Of a stretch of 64,000 nucleotides of DNA, positions 50,511-59,688 are shown in pieces. The position numbers were made by a program, and so were the translations under genes. Positions within the stretch are counted from its first letter, which is position 1; the number at the start of each line of letters is the position of its first letter. This DNA is from Syntrophomonadaceae bacterium (GTDB taxonomy: Bacteria > Bacillota > PH28-bin88), in contig JAGXSE010000065.1 in the NCBI GenBank assembly GCA_018333865.1, forward strand, positions 112,794 to 176,793, in the 5' to 3' direction. The notes beneath the pieces are model-generated. The model was given only the letters and a program-made list of their open reading frames with translations. It ran no database searches and was not told the origin of the DNA.

Positions 50511-51974
50511 ATGAAAAAACCGAAATTTAAATTTCAAATGTACAAACACTTGCAGGCCAATCTGGCTAATATCTATGCCGAGGCTAAGAAGGCCGCTGAC
50601 GAAATTGGCATTCCCGCAGAATTAAGAGGCAAATTTGGCTTGACTGGGGCCATTTCTGGTTGCCCTGCCCCGCTCAGGAATGATATTTTAGAGGCCGGAG
50701 AAAAAGGGGCGGTGGAAGTAGTCCCTTTAAGCAAGCTAATGGATGAAATAAGAGAAACTGTTAAAGATGTTTATGGGGACGGATATGATGCCGCTGCTAC
50801 CAGCACCTGCGAGGCAGGTCTCTGGGTGACCTTTGATACCCTGTTCTCTCCGCCTATTACAGGCCGGGGAGACAACTATCGCGCCCGTTATATCGCCCCC
50901 TACGAAAAGCACTTGCATCACCAGGGCAGTTATGGCCGGCCCTTTCCTCCCAGGTTTAAAGAGCTTTTTGCAGACCGGGGCTCCACCGCAGGTGAATTGG
51001 GTTTCTCAGGCAAAAGGCAGAACAATCTTGATACGGTAATTGTTCCTTTAGAAGGAGCCAGATATGATGTGCACGGGATTAAGTATCACCCGGTACCAAT
51101 GCTGGCAGATGTTGACCCCGAAGCCTCTATTGAAAAAATCGCTCTCCATGCAGAAATCCATGAGACTATGTTGACAGGCTTTACTTCCCTTGGCTATGAT
51201 ACCCCCGGGTATGGTTATCGGGTGAAAGATGATGCCGGGGTGCCGCTCCTGCAGAAATATCTGGCCGATTTAGCCCATTCCTACGACCTGCCTTATGTGG
51301 TAGATAATGCCTGGGGCTTGCCATTTGTCGGTTTTGATCCTGTCAAAACCGGCGCTGACATTGTGATTTACAGTATGGACAAGGCCAGTGGTGCGGCCAC
51401 CAGCGGGCTCATTATCGGCAAAGAAGAATATATGGTTCCGATCCGCCGGGCTTTAGGGATGCACGGGGACAGGTGGGGGACTACCGCCTCTTATGGCAAG
51501 GCAGCCTACGTCACCTTTGATCCGGGCAAGGAGGCCCTGTTGACCCAAATCCAGGCCTTGAAGGTTTTGCGGGATAACCCTGCCCTTCTAACAAAACCCG
51601 TGGACGACCTGGAGCGGATTGTCAAGGAAGAGTTTGCCACTTTGCCAGCAGAGCTCCTGCAGGGGATAATCATCAGCAAGTCCTACAACTCTACTGCAGT
51701 AGAGGTCAACTATGAGGGCACCTGGAAAGATGGCCAAATGGGCATCCCCGTTTTTACAATTGAAGATATGTATTCTGGCACCAATATCTTGCAGACCGGC
51801 TGCGCACAGATGGGTATTATCCCAACTGTTGCTTATGATGCCAATATATACATTTCTCCTGGTTTGGGCACCACCGATGCTAACGGTCAACTATTGGAAG
51901 CTGAAGCTCGCTGGGCTGTAAAAGGTCTGGTCAGGCTGATTGAGATTGTCTGCAGGTACGCACAGGTAATTTGA
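50511..51974 (+). CDS. Fold-type I PLP-dependent enzyme, function unknown
   Basis: 487 aa. The PLP lysine lies in YSMDKASGAATSGLIIG (about residues 289-305), with the aspartate-like partner in VDNAWGLPFVGF (about residue 265), as in SelA or group II/V fold-type I proteins. An N-terminal 120-residue extension has CPAPLRNDILEAGEKGAVEV and TSTCEAGLWV. Not OrtB-like (fold II). It could be a lyase, thiolase-like or aminotransferase-like enzyme of amino acid breakdown. Co-transcribed with the preceding gene. Confidence 0.72.
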   Translation: MKKPKFKFQMYKHLQANLANIYAEAKKAADEIGIPAELRGKFGLTGAISGCPAPLRNDILEAGEKGAVEVVPLSKLMDEIRETVKDVYGDGYDAAATSTCEAGLWVTFDTLFSPPITGRGDNYRARYIAPYEKHLHHQGSYGRPFPPRFKELFADRGSTAGELGFSGKRQNNLDTVIVPLEGARYDVHGIKYHPVPMLADVDPEASIEKIALHAEIHETMLTGFTSLGYDTPGYGYRVKDDAGVPLLQKYLADLAHSYDLPYVVDNAWGLPFVGFDPVKTGADIVIYSMDKASGAATSGLIIGKEEYMVPIRRALGMHGDRWGTTASYGKAAYVTFDPGKEALLTQIQALKVLRDNPALLTKPVDDLERIVKEEFATLPAELLQGIIISKSYNSTAVEVNYEGTWKDGQMGIPVFTIEDMYSGTNILQTGCAQMGIIPTVAYDANIYISPGLGTTDANGQLLEAEARWAVKGLVRLIEIVCRYAQVI

Positions 51975-52024
51975 GGTGACAGTTAAACCCGGCTGGAAAC
52001 TAAGGATTTAATTTACTAACTGGG

Positions 52025-52059
52025 TTGCCAGGCTGTTGACTAAGACAACAGCCTGGCAA
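52025..52059. other. Very strong perfect stem-loop between the PLP and FAD genes
   Basis: TTGCCAGGCTGTTG pairs perfectly with CAACAGCCTGGCAA (14 bp) around ACTAAGA. No T-run follows on either strand, so it is not a standard terminator. It probably affects mRNA processing or partial termination. Confidence 0.65.
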
Positions 52060-52090
52060 AAGCAAACTAAATCTGCAAAGGGGGATGCAC

Positions 52091-53374
52091 TTGGTACGCA
52101 CAGTGATTATCGGTGGGGGTTGGGCCGGAGTAGGGGCGGCTGTTGCAGCTGCTAAAGCAGGGAGCCGGGTAACTTTGTTGGAACGCACTGATATGCTCCT
52201 GGGTACAGGTCTGGTCGGCGGAATTATGCGAAATAACGGTAGATTTACTGCTGCCGAGGAGACCATTGCTATGGGTGCTGGAGAAGTCTTCGCAGCCATT
52301 GACAAGTGCGCTCGTCACCACAACATCGAGTTTCCCGGTCACAGACATGCAACTCTTTATGACGTAGCTTTGATTGAGCCTATAATAAGAAGTCTTTTGC
52401 TGGAGCACGGGGTGGAGATCAAGTTTTTTAGCCGGGCTGCTGATGTGGAGATGGCCGGAACGAAAATAGCCGCAGTTTTACTGCCAAACGGACAGAAGGT
52501 GACCGGGGAAGTATTTGTAGATACAACTGGTTCAGCCGGTCCTATGGGCAACTGCGCAAAGTACGGCAACGGATGCGCCATGTGCGTCCTCCGCTGCCCT
52601 ACATTTGGTGGTCGGGTCAGCATAGCGGCCAAGGCTGGTGTGCAGGAGTTTATGGGTAAAAGATCAGACGGGGCAATAGGGGCTATGAGCGGCTCATGCA
52701 AATTATTAAAAGAATCCCTGTCCCCTGGCATAGTTCGGGAACTGAACGCAAAAGGAGTTGTGGTGATTCCGATCCCCGAAAAACTGCGCAAGGGAGAAGG
52801 AATGCTTTCAACTAAGGCTTGCCAGCAGTATGCCCTGAAAGAATTTGCGGATAATATTATCATGCTCGATACTGGGCATGCCAAACTAATGTCTCCTTTT
52901 TACCCGTTAGAACTATTAAGGCAAATTCCGGGGTTAGAAAACGCCCGGTTCGAGGATCCTTACAGTGGCGGAATTGGCAATTCAATACGCTATCTGGCGC
53001 TATCTCCCCGGGACAATGCCCTCAAGGTTAAGGGGCTCGACAATCTTTTTTGTGGAGGCGAAAAAGCCGGCTTGCTCGTGGGCCACACTGAGGCCGTTAT
53101 CACCGGCACTTTAGCCGGTTATAATGCAGCTTCTTATGCTGCAGGCCTGGATTCTTTGGTCATTCCCCAGAGTCTGGCCATTGGAGATGCTGTCGCCCAT
53201 GTTAATGAAATGATGGACACCCCGGAAGGCCTAACAAAAAAATACACCTTTTCCGGTGCAGATTATTTTGTCCGCATGTTGGAAAAGGGTTTATACACGG
53301 TTGATGTGGATGCCATCAGGCTAAGAGTGCAGGAAGCAGGAATGTCAGGAGTCTTTGAAAGATCAGTCTTGTAG
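52091..53374 (+). CDS. FAD-dependent oxidoreductase
   Basis: 427 aa from TTG 52091, six nt after AAAGGGGG; the ATG at 52085 abuts the ribosome site. N-terminal dinucleotide fold VIIGGGWAGVGAAVAAAKAG and ERTDMLLGTGLVGG; second FAD contact GEVFVDTTGSAG; C-terminal GLDNLFCGGEKAG. A cysteine group at about residues 155-172 (NCAKYGNGCAMCVLRC) could carry an Fe-S cluster or redox disulfide. Resembles GidA/FixC-like flavoproteins. The substrate is not known. Confidence 0.8.
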   Translation: MVRTVIIGGGWAGVGAAVAAAKAGSRVTLLERTDMLLGTGLVGGIMRNNGRFTAAEETIAMGAGEVFAAIDKCARHHNIEFPGHRHATLYDVALIEPIIRSLLLEHGVEIKFFSRAADVEMAGTKIAAVLLPNGQKVTGEVFVDTTGSAGPMGNCAKYGNGCAMCVLRCPTFGGRVSIAAKAGVQEFMGKRSDGAIGAMSGSCKLLKESLSPGIVRELNAKGVVVIPIPEKLRKGEGMLSTKACQQYALKEFADNIIMLDTGHAKLMSPFYPLELLRQIPGLENARFEDPYSGGIGNSIRYLALSPRDNALKVKGLDNLFCGGEKAGLLVGHTEAVITGTLAGYNAASYAAGLDSLVIPQSLAIGDAVAHVNEMMDTPEGLTKKYTFSGADYFVRMLEKGLYTVDVDAIRLRVQEAGMSGVFERSVL

Positions 53375-53381
53375 CATCCGG

Positions 53382-54212
53382 CTAGTCGAACAAAGTTACT
53401 GCCAAGGGTGTGGATAAATTGGATCTGAACATGGCCTGAGCGACTCTCTTATGTAGATCAACGCTCCCCAGGCTGCAGCAGTAATTTATGCCCCTAGCCG
53501 CCGCAGAACTAAAAATAGCGGTAAAGTCGGTTCCGATGCAATTGAGCTGTGCCCCTAAATCCAAGACTTTCCTTTTAAGTACTGTTTGAGGTTCAGCTAT
53601 AACTACATCAATTTCGTTCCCCTTACCTGCCAGGAAATTTTGCACTAATGCTGGCACCATAAGTTCCCCCAGGCCCTCAGCGATGATCAGTATTTTTCCG
53701 TTTGAGGTTTTGGCCAGGGGGGCTAGACCGAGTACAGTTGTTCTGCCTGTTGTTTCCAGATAATAGTTTAGGTGTTTGGACGTCAATAATCTCTCATCGA
53801 GGAGGGAAGTTTTAATTCCCAAACTAACCACCTGGTGTGCCGGATATTTCTGCAAGATCACTGCACTGACGCGGTAGCTCTTGGCGGAAATGGATGAGCA
53901 GAAATAGACCTTATCCAAAGAACTTAATTTGTCTAAGAACTCGGGTGATACCGCCAGATAAAGCAGGAAAGTGTCCTCCCTCAGCTTGAGGCAGCGCAGC
54001 AAAACTGCGCCCGTCATAGTTGAAACTTTGGGTATTATGGTTCCGTTATGCAAATAATTAAGATAGACGCATACCTTTTGCCAATCGCAGTCACATAATT
54101 CTTTGTTGGCCTGTAAGTGGCTGCAAATCATGCATTCCTGCAACGTGGCAAGGATGCAGGGACAGATTTCCGAGTTGCAGACATCGCAAGGTTCAGTTTT
54201 TAATACCTGCAT
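53382..54212 (-). CDS. Cys-rich ferredoxin-reductase-like (PyrK-like) oxidoreductase, tentative
   Basis: 276 aa from ATG 54212, preceded by GGGGAGGAAGTG; a longer frame to 54359 has no such signal. The N-terminal 50 residues have ten Cys (CDVCNSEICPCIL, ECMICSHL, LCDCDWQKVC), fit for one or two Fe-S or zinc sites. The rest resembles a ferredoxin-reductase/PyrK-like layout: a flavin-type barrel region (STMTGAVLLRCLKLREDTF) and a nucleotide-type fold (KILIIAEGLGELMVPALVQ). It faces the mutase genes across a 98-bp divergent region. Confidence 0.55.
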   Translation of the reverse strand: MQVLKTEPCDVCNSEICPCILATLQECMICSHLQANKELCDCDWQKVCVYLNYLHNGTIIPKVSTMTGAVLLRCLKLREDTFLLYLAVSPEFLDKLSSLDKVYFCSSISAKSYRVSAVILQKYPAHQVVSLGIKTSLLDERLLTSKHLNYYLETTGRTTVLGLAPLAKTSNGKILIIAEGLGELMVPALVQNFLAGKGNEIDVVIAEPQTVLKRKVLDLGAQLNCIGTDFTAIFSSAAARGINYCCSLGSVDLHKRVAQAMFRSNLSTPLAVTLFD

Positions 54213-54310
54213 GGTGGTCACTTCCTCCCCGAAATTTTTGCATAATATGTTATGCTGATGTTTTTCAGATGCTACAAAATTGGGCCCCCAAGAGGAAAGG
54301 GGATGGTTTT

Positions 54311-54553
54311 TTGCCAAAAGTATTTGATTATGTGATGGACGGATTGGACATAGAAACATTTATTGCTTGCGACAGCGAGGAGGAAGGACGGCAACTGGCC
54401 AACAGCCTCCTGCAGGAGCTGGGTTTTTCGGATTATGATATTGTATTTATTCAGTTTCATGGCCCCGGGGTGCGGCTTAGGGCCAGGGCCTACCTCCACC
54501 GGTCTGGCGACCGTTACGGGTGGTTGATAGGAGAAAGGGAAAGAGGAAAATAG
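54311..54553 (+). CDS. Small conserved hypothetical protein before the mutase
   Basis: 80 aa from TTG 54311, preceded by AAAGGGGATGG; a longer start at 54269 is possible. Sequence is acidic at the N-terminus (VMDGLDIETFIACDSEEEG) and basic at the end. No family recognised and no resemblance to the OraS subunit of ornithine aminomutase. It abuts the mutase gene with no gap, so it may be a small subunit or chaperone. Confidence 0.6.
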   Translation: MPKVFDYVMDGLDIETFIACDSEEEGRQLANSLLQELGFSDYDIVFIQFHGPGVRLRARAYLHRSGDRYGWLIGERERGK

Positions 54554-56383
54554 ATGGAACAAGTGTATTCAAAACACGTTCTTTTAGTTCCTTTTGATCC
54601 GGTTCATGACATCGGCTTAAAAATGATCCAGCGTGGTTTGGAAGAGGCCGGGCACTGCACTTATTTGCTTCCCCCTGACTTGACTCCGGAAGAAATCATT
54701 GGTGAAATACTGGTAAGAAAAACGGATATAGTTCTGCTCAGCCGTACTTTAGGTTACGGGGTGGCAGAGCTGTTAGGCCGGTTTATTGATATGGCGGATG
54801 CTGCCGGAATCAGGGAAAGGGTGCGGTTTGGCATCGGGGGGATGGCCATTAGGCCTGAACTGGCAGCCGAGCTTGGCTTTGACGGTGGGTTTGGTCCCGG
54901 AACCACTGTTGAGGAGGCTGTTGCCTTTGTTGAGGGACGGGAATTTCTGCGCCAAAAAGAACGGAGCTTTAAACAAAAAAAGGAATTGACCGCAGGCTAT
55001 TCCTATCAGTACAGCCACCAAAACATCGGGAGCCTGTTAGGAAAAATAACCCAGGGAATACTGGATTGGTCCGCTGACAAAACCTCCCCGGGAGTAGAAA
55101 GGGCCAAACTGAGGGATGAACTATGGGATGTGATTCGCTGGCGTAATAGGGAAACCTTGCATGAATTCCTGACTGAGTACCCCAAACTTTGCGGTGAACA
55201 GCCCAGGCTGGCTTACACCAAGGGGATCATGCACCCCAAAACCCGCCGGTTTACCCGGGAAGAAGTAATTGCTCTGGAAAAATATGTTGAAGACACCAAA
55301 AGTCGCATGGTAGTGCCAAGCATCCAGCATACCCGGCAGAAACCAGTTATATTTAATCAGTACGGCACCGGATGTCCCTTTATGGATGTGGGCCATATTA
55401 AAGTCAGTGAGGCCTGGGGGGCAGATGGTGTGGTCCATTTCGACCCTTCCTGGGGTGCCCGGACCGAAGGCTTTCTTGATGGTTTCTTAACCCACCAGGA
55501 AGACGGCACGGTGATTACCCCCGCCAACCTGAACCGGATTCACCAGGCGTTGGAGCCTAGTACCCTCTGGCAGGTAAGAGCTCACAGGGGCTTGAATACA
55601 CCTGAAACTGTCGTCTTGGCTGCCAAAATCGGGGCAGACCTGACCAAAATCAATATTTGCTACGGCGCATTGGGGGCAGGCACAGACCCGGCCCGGATGA
55701 CTATTGACGGAGTTTGGGCTGTGCGGTATGCGGCTAAATATGGGCTGCCCTTTGATGTGGTTACCAACGAAGAATTATGTGGTGTTCCGGCTTATAAGGC
55801 CTTTGCCGGAATGCTGATTACTGCTGACCTTGCCCTCAGGCTTGGAGCCAAGCCAGTATTGCAGCCACTGTTTTGCTTTTCTCCTGAAGTTATGATCGGA
55901 GGGCAGATGGCCGACAATTATGTAGATTTTAATGTCGCCAAGGTATTGGCACTAAGAGCTGTGCTCCATGCTCCTGTCTGGCCTGGTGCACCAATTGGCT
56001 TTTTAACCCATACGGAGGACAGGGTGCAGTCTGCAACTACTACCGCCCTGCATGCCTGTTTGGCCGCTTTGCTGGATGTCGATGCCATTACTATTGCTTC
56101 TTCCGATGAAGCATACTCTGGAGGCCCGATTACAGTGCCGGCAAAAGTCGATACCCTAAAGGCAGTAGGAGAGGGACTGCGCTTTTTTGGTCATACCAAT
56201 ATAGTTCCTACAGCCAAGGCCTTTGATTGGAGTCAGGATATTCTGCAGGGCATCGAAGAAGTCTTGGACAAAGTTGCTGCCTCAGGCGACTTTGTCCAGG
56301 CTCTTTATGATGGCCTGCTGGGGAGCCGGGAGGAGGGCGCATACCCGGGAAGGGCAGGAAAGGGAACAGTAACCCCTCGATGA
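54554..56383 (+). CDS. Cobalamin-binding + TIM-barrel mutase (glutamate mutase/aminomutase-like)
   Basis: 609 aa. Residues 1-135 are a B12-binding Rossmann domain: HVLLVPFDPVHDIGLKMIQ, then LLPPDLTPEEI and GIGGMAIRPELA. Residues about 240-590 form a TIM barrel like glutamate mutase E/OraE (GTGCPFMDVGHIKVSEAWGA, RAHRGLNTPETVVLAAKIGADL, ATTTALHACLAALLDVDAI). The usual DxHxxG motif reads P-V-H-D-I-G: the axial His is kept, its Asp partner is replaced by Pro. Likely an adenosylcobalamin-dependent rearrangement of an amino or carboxylic acid. Overlaps the P-loop gene by 4 nt (ATGA). Confidence 0.82.
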   Translation: MEQVYSKHVLLVPFDPVHDIGLKMIQRGLEEAGHCTYLLPPDLTPEEIIGEILVRKTDIVLLSRTLGYGVAELLGRFIDMADAAGIRERVRFGIGGMAIRPELAAELGFDGGFGPGTTVEEAVAFVEGREFLRQKERSFKQKKELTAGYSYQYSHQNIGSLLGKITQGILDWSADKTSPGVERAKLRDELWDVIRWRNRETLHEFLTEYPKLCGEQPRLAYTKGIMHPKTRRFTREEVIALEKYVEDTKSRMVVPSIQHTRQKPVIFNQYGTGCPFMDVGHIKVSEAWGADGVVHFDPSWGARTEGFLDGFLTHQEDGTVITPANLNRIHQALEPSTLWQVRAHRGLNTPETVVLAAKIGADLTKINICYGALGAGTDPARMTIDGVWAVRYAAKYGLPFDVVTNEELCGVPAYKAFAGMLITADLALRLGAKPVLQPLFCFSPEVMIGGQMADNYVDFNVAKVLALRAVLHAPVWPGAPIGFLTHTEDRVQSATTTALHACLAALLDVDAITIASSDEAYSGGPITVPAKVDTLKAVGEGLRFFGHTNIVPTAKAFDWSQDILQGIEEVLDKVAASGDFVQALYDGLLGSREEGAYPGRAGKGTVTPR

Positions 56384-57459
56384 ACCCGATCGTGATCGGA
56401 ATAACCGGAACGGCTAAAAATACCGGCAAGACTACTGCCACAGGCGCATTGTCTGAATATTTTGCTCATCACCAAACCCCAGTCGGCATCACCAGCATTG
56501 GCTATGATGGTGAAAGGGTTGATAATGTGACGGGCTTGCCGAAGCCCAGGCTGCACCTGAAGCCAGGGACACTGGTCGCACTTGCCGAAAAATGCCTTGC
56601 CGCCAGCAGCGCCAGGATCAATGTCCTGGCAAGGAGTGATATTTTCACCCCTTTAGGCAGGGTTATTTACGGCCAGGTGACCAGCGAAGGACTGGTTGTT
56701 GTTGCCGGACCGAATAAAAGCCGCGAACTGCGTCAGGTGATCCATCGTTTGGCTGAGATTGGCGCAGGCTTAATTTTAGTCGATGGGGCCTTAAACAGGA
56801 TTGCACCTATGGTTGAAACCACAGGCATTGTATTGGCTACTGGCGCAGCCAAAGAAACCAATGTTGAGAAACTTGTTTGGCAAACCAAGTCTATTGAAAA
56901 AATTTTCTGCCTGCCGCAGGTGAGTTTAAAACATTCCCTGGAAAAAACCATCATTTTAAGCCAGGATTTATCAACTATCCTGGCCGAAGGATCGCCATCT
57001 ATGCTGAGCGAGGCTAGCCTGCGGGACTTGTTAGCAGAATGTTCCCCTGGGGCGGGAGCTGTATTGGTTCTGCCGGGCATCGTATCCTTAAATTGCCTGG
57101 CGGAGCTATTGCCCTGGATGAGCGAAAAATTGTCGTCGGTTATTTTTAGAGATCCGGTAAAATTAATGGTTACCGGCGATGTGGTCGCAGTAACAAATTT
57201 CATTGACCAGGTAGAGGCTAAAGGCGGTCAAGTAGGCTATCTCTGGCCATTAAAACTAATTGCCGTAACTGTTAATCCCTTTTATCCCCGTTACAGGTAT
57301 GAATATGCGGATTACCTGGCGGAGTATGTTGATGCCAGGCACCTGTACAGCGCAATGGCTCAGGCTCTAAGCGTGCCGGTATATGATATATTTGTGCATG
57401 GGGTTGAAGAACTTGCGCAAAAGATTCGCCATCTGAGTTCAGATGCATGCACATTTTAA
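56380..57459 (+). CDS. P-loop protein, probable mutase reactivase (KamB-like)
   Basis: 359 aa. P-loop GITGTAKNTGKTTATGAL at the N-terminus; an acidic Walker B-like segment (LILVDGALNRIAPM) at about residue 127. Location directly after the B12 mutase with ATGA overlap recalls aminomutase operons, in which a P-loop protein helps exchange damaged cobalamin. I cannot confirm the KamB assignment from sequence alone. Stop at 57459. Confidence 0.65.
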   Translation: MNPIVIGITGTAKNTGKTTATGALSEYFAHHQTPVGITSIGYDGERVDNVTGLPKPRLHLKPGTLVALAEKCLAASSARINVLARSDIFTPLGRVIYGQVTSEGLVVVAGPNKSRELRQVIHRLAEIGAGLILVDGALNRIAPMVETTGIVLATGAAKETNVEKLVWQTKSIEKIFCLPQVSLKHSLEKTIILSQDLSTILAEGSPSMLSEASLRDLLAECSPGAGAVLVLPGIVSLNCLAELLPWMSEKLSSVIFRDPVKLMVTGDVVAVTNFIDQVEAKGGQVGYLWPLKLIAVTVNPFYPRYRYEYADYLAEYVDARHLYSAMAQALSVPVYDIFVHGVEELAQKIRHLSSDACTF

Positions 57460-57544
57460 CTGGCGTAACCAGCCCCTTGACTTTTCTCTTGAGTTGATTT
57501 ATAAAATAATCTTGAGGGAAAATGATGCGAAAGGAGTGAGCACT

Positions 57545-57814
57545 GTGCCGACCTATGAATATAAGTGCCTCAAATGCGGCATTTTTGAGCAGTTTCAAGC
57601 CATTACTGAAAAACCTCTGGAACAGTGCCCTGATTGCTATAATCCGGTTCAACGGCTGATCAGCAAGAACGTGGGCATCATGTTTAAAGGTTCCGGTTTT
57701 TATGTCACCGATAACCGCAAGAGCGGCGGAACAGGCGATGATAAACCGGCTAAAAAGGATGATCCTGCCTCTACTCCGCCGGCAAGCTCCGGTCCGCCTG
57801 CTGCCGCTAGTTAA
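57545..57814 (+). CDS. FmdB-family zinc-ribbon protein
   Basis: 89 aa from GTG 57545, preceded by AAAGGAGTG. Starts PTYEYKCLKCG, with a second pair CPDC about 24 residues on: a four-Cys zinc ribbon. Then GSGFYVTDNR and a Pro/Ser/Ala-rich tail. FmdB-like proteins are common regulators or chaperones near formamidase and amide genes; role here unknown. Confidence 0.85.
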   Translation: MPTYEYKCLKCGIFEQFQAITEKPLEQCPDCYNPVQRLISKNVGIMFKGSGFYVTDNRKSGGTGDDKPAKKDDPASTPPASSGPPAAAS

Positions 57815-57839
57815 AAACCAAGATACTTATTGTTAACCT

Positions 57840-57866
57840 GCAGGCCTTCATTGGCCTGCTTTGCTT
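57840..57866 (+). terminator. Rho-independent terminator after the FmdB gene
   Basis: GCAGGCC/GGCCTGC around TTCATT, then TTTGCTTTT. Confidence 0.8.
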
Positions 57867-57941
57867 TTGGGGCGCCGGTGGGCCCGAAGAAAAAAGGAAT
57901 ATCTGCAATACTGTAGAATTTGTTATTTTATAGTTTATTGA

Positions 57942-59687
57942 ATGGATGATGAAATTTTGCAGGACCTAAAAAACCAGATGAGTGTAATCCTGAATTCCAC
58001 CCATGAGGGAGTTATGGCTGTTGACAGCCAGGGCAGGATTACGGTTTTCAACAGGGCTGCGGAAGAACTGACCGGAGTCAAGGCCAAAGACGCTATTGGC
58101 CGTCTGGTTACTGAGGTAATCCCCAATACCAGGCTGCACCTTCTGCTTCGAACCGGCGCGACTGAGCTGAATCAGCGGCAGCAGCTCGGCCATATCACTA
58201 TTGTTACAAACCGGGTTCCGATCAAGGACGTGTCGGGAAAGATTATCGGTGCTGTAGCAGTATTTCGCGATATCACAGATGTAATAAACCTGGCCGAAGA
58301 GGTTACTAGCCTGAAAGAGACCCAAATGATGCTGCAGGCCATAATCAATTCCACTCAGGACGCCATTTCCGTTGTGGATGAAAATGGCATGGGTCTTTTG
58401 ATTAACCCTGCTTATACTCGTTTAACCGGCTTTACGGAAAAAGACGTGATCAATCAACCGGCGACCGTAGATATTGCTGAAGGGGAGAGTATGCATCTCC
58501 AGGTATTAAGGACAGGCCAGCCGGTCAAAGGAGTACCAATGAAGGTCGGTCCGGCGCGCAAGGCTGTGCTGGTTGACGCGGCACCCATCGTGGTAAGAAA
58601 TGTTCTCAAGGGGAGTGTAGCAGTCATCCATGACGTATCGGAGATTTTCCGCCTGTCCGAAGAATTGGATTCAGCCCATCGGCTGATCCGCCGTCTCGAA
58701 GCCAAGTATTCGTTTGACGATATTGTTGGAGTAAGTGAGGAAATCACTTATGCAATAGCCCAGGCAAAAAAAGCTGCTGAGATCCCCGCAACAGTCCTAT
58801 TAAGGGGAGAAAGCGGCACTGGCAAGGAATTGTTTGCTCACGCCATTCACAACACTAGCCTGCGGCGGCGGGGCCAGTTTGTTAGAGTAAGCTGTGCCGC
58901 CATTCCGGAAAGTCTTTTGGAGAGCGAGCTCTTTGGCTATGTGGAAGGAGCCTTTACGGGAGCAAAGGTCAGTGGGCGCCGTGGATACTTTGAGGAGGCT
59001 GATAAGGGGACCCTTTTTCTCGATGAAGTAGGCGAAATAAATCTGACGGTACAGGCAAAGCTCTTGCGGGTCCTGCAGGAAAGGGAAATTGTCCGGGTGG
59101 GTGATAATAAACCGGTATCAATCAATGTCAGGATAATTGCCGCAACCAATGCCAATCTGGAGGAAAGAGTAAAAAAGGGGCAGTTCCGGGAAGATTTGTA
59201 CTATCGTCTGAATGTGGTCCCGGTCTATATTCCTCCTTTGCGCCAGCGCAAGGCAGATATTCCCCACCTGGCAAGCTATTTGATTCGCAAATTTAATCAA
59301 GAGTATGGCCGTAATGTGACCGGAATCTCTCCCGGAGCCTTGAACCGGCTAATGGATTATTTCTGGCCGGGGAATGTGAGGGAATTGGAAAATATTTTGG
59401 GGCGTGCGATTATTAACCTTGGTTACGGACAAACCACTATTGAGGCGGAGCACCTGCCACCACTAGTAAGTTCTTTGGAAACCCAGATCTCTGGAAGTTG
59501 TGGTATGAGAACCGATCGTGTTCACTGGACTGGGGGAGCCCTGGAGGAAATGCGGAATAAATGGGAAAAAGAAGTTGTTGCTGAAGCCCTTGCCCAGGTT
59601 GGCGGAAACCGGGCCAAAGCAGCCGAACTCCTGGACATTTCTATTCGCAGCCTTTATCAGAAGTTGAGAAAGTTTGGCATCTCATAA
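57942..59687 (+). CDS. Sigma54-dependent enhancer-binding regulator (PAS-PAS-AAA+-Fis)
   Basis: 581 aa. Two PAS domains (residues about 10-115 and 125-235; EGVMAVDSQGRITVFNRAAEELTG is the first). AAA+ core at about 255-490, with Walker A GESGTGKE, the sigma54-contact loop GAFTGA, Walker B GTLFLDEVGE and the arginine finger region. C-terminal Fis helix-turn-helix (ALAQVGGNRAKAAELLDIS). No Shine-Dalgarno site is obvious before ATG 57942; ATG 57978 is an alternative. It lies just upstream of a perfect sigma54 promoter and probably activates the leucine dehydrogenase/vor operon in response to an amino or keto acid. Confidence 0.93.
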   Translation: MDDEILQDLKNQMSVILNSTHEGVMAVDSQGRITVFNRAAEELTGVKAKDAIGRLVTEVIPNTRLHLLLRTGATELNQRQQLGHITIVTNRVPIKDVSGKIIGAVAVFRDITDVINLAEEVTSLKETQMMLQAIINSTQDAISVVDENGMGLLINPAYTRLTGFTEKDVINQPATVDIAEGESMHLQVLRTGQPVKGVPMKVGPARKAVLVDAAPIVVRNVLKGSVAVIHDVSEIFRLSEELDSAHRLIRRLEAKYSFDDIVGVSEEITYAIAQAKKAAEIPATVLLRGESGTGKELFAHAIHNTSLRRRGQFVRVSCAAIPESLLESELFGYVEGAFTGAKVSGRRGYFEEADKGTLFLDEVGEINLTVQAKLLRVLQEREIVRVGDNKPVSINVRIIAATNANLEERVKKGQFREDLYYRLNVVPVYIPPLRQRKADIPHLASYLIRKFNQEYGRNVTGISPGALNRLMDYFWPGNVRELENILGRAIINLGYGQTTIEAEHLPPLVSSLETQISGSCGMRTDRVHWTGGALEEMRNKWEKEVVAEALAQVGGNRAKAAELLDISIRSLYQKLRKFGIS

Positions 59688-59688
59688 G

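Noticed and set aside
50079-51974. Reading the 143-aa/487-aa pair as OrtA/OrtB (2-amino-4-ketopentanoate thiolase)
   Set aside because: The 487-aa protein has a fold-type I lysine motif rather than the fold II pattern of OrtB, and OraS/OraE-type partners do not match.
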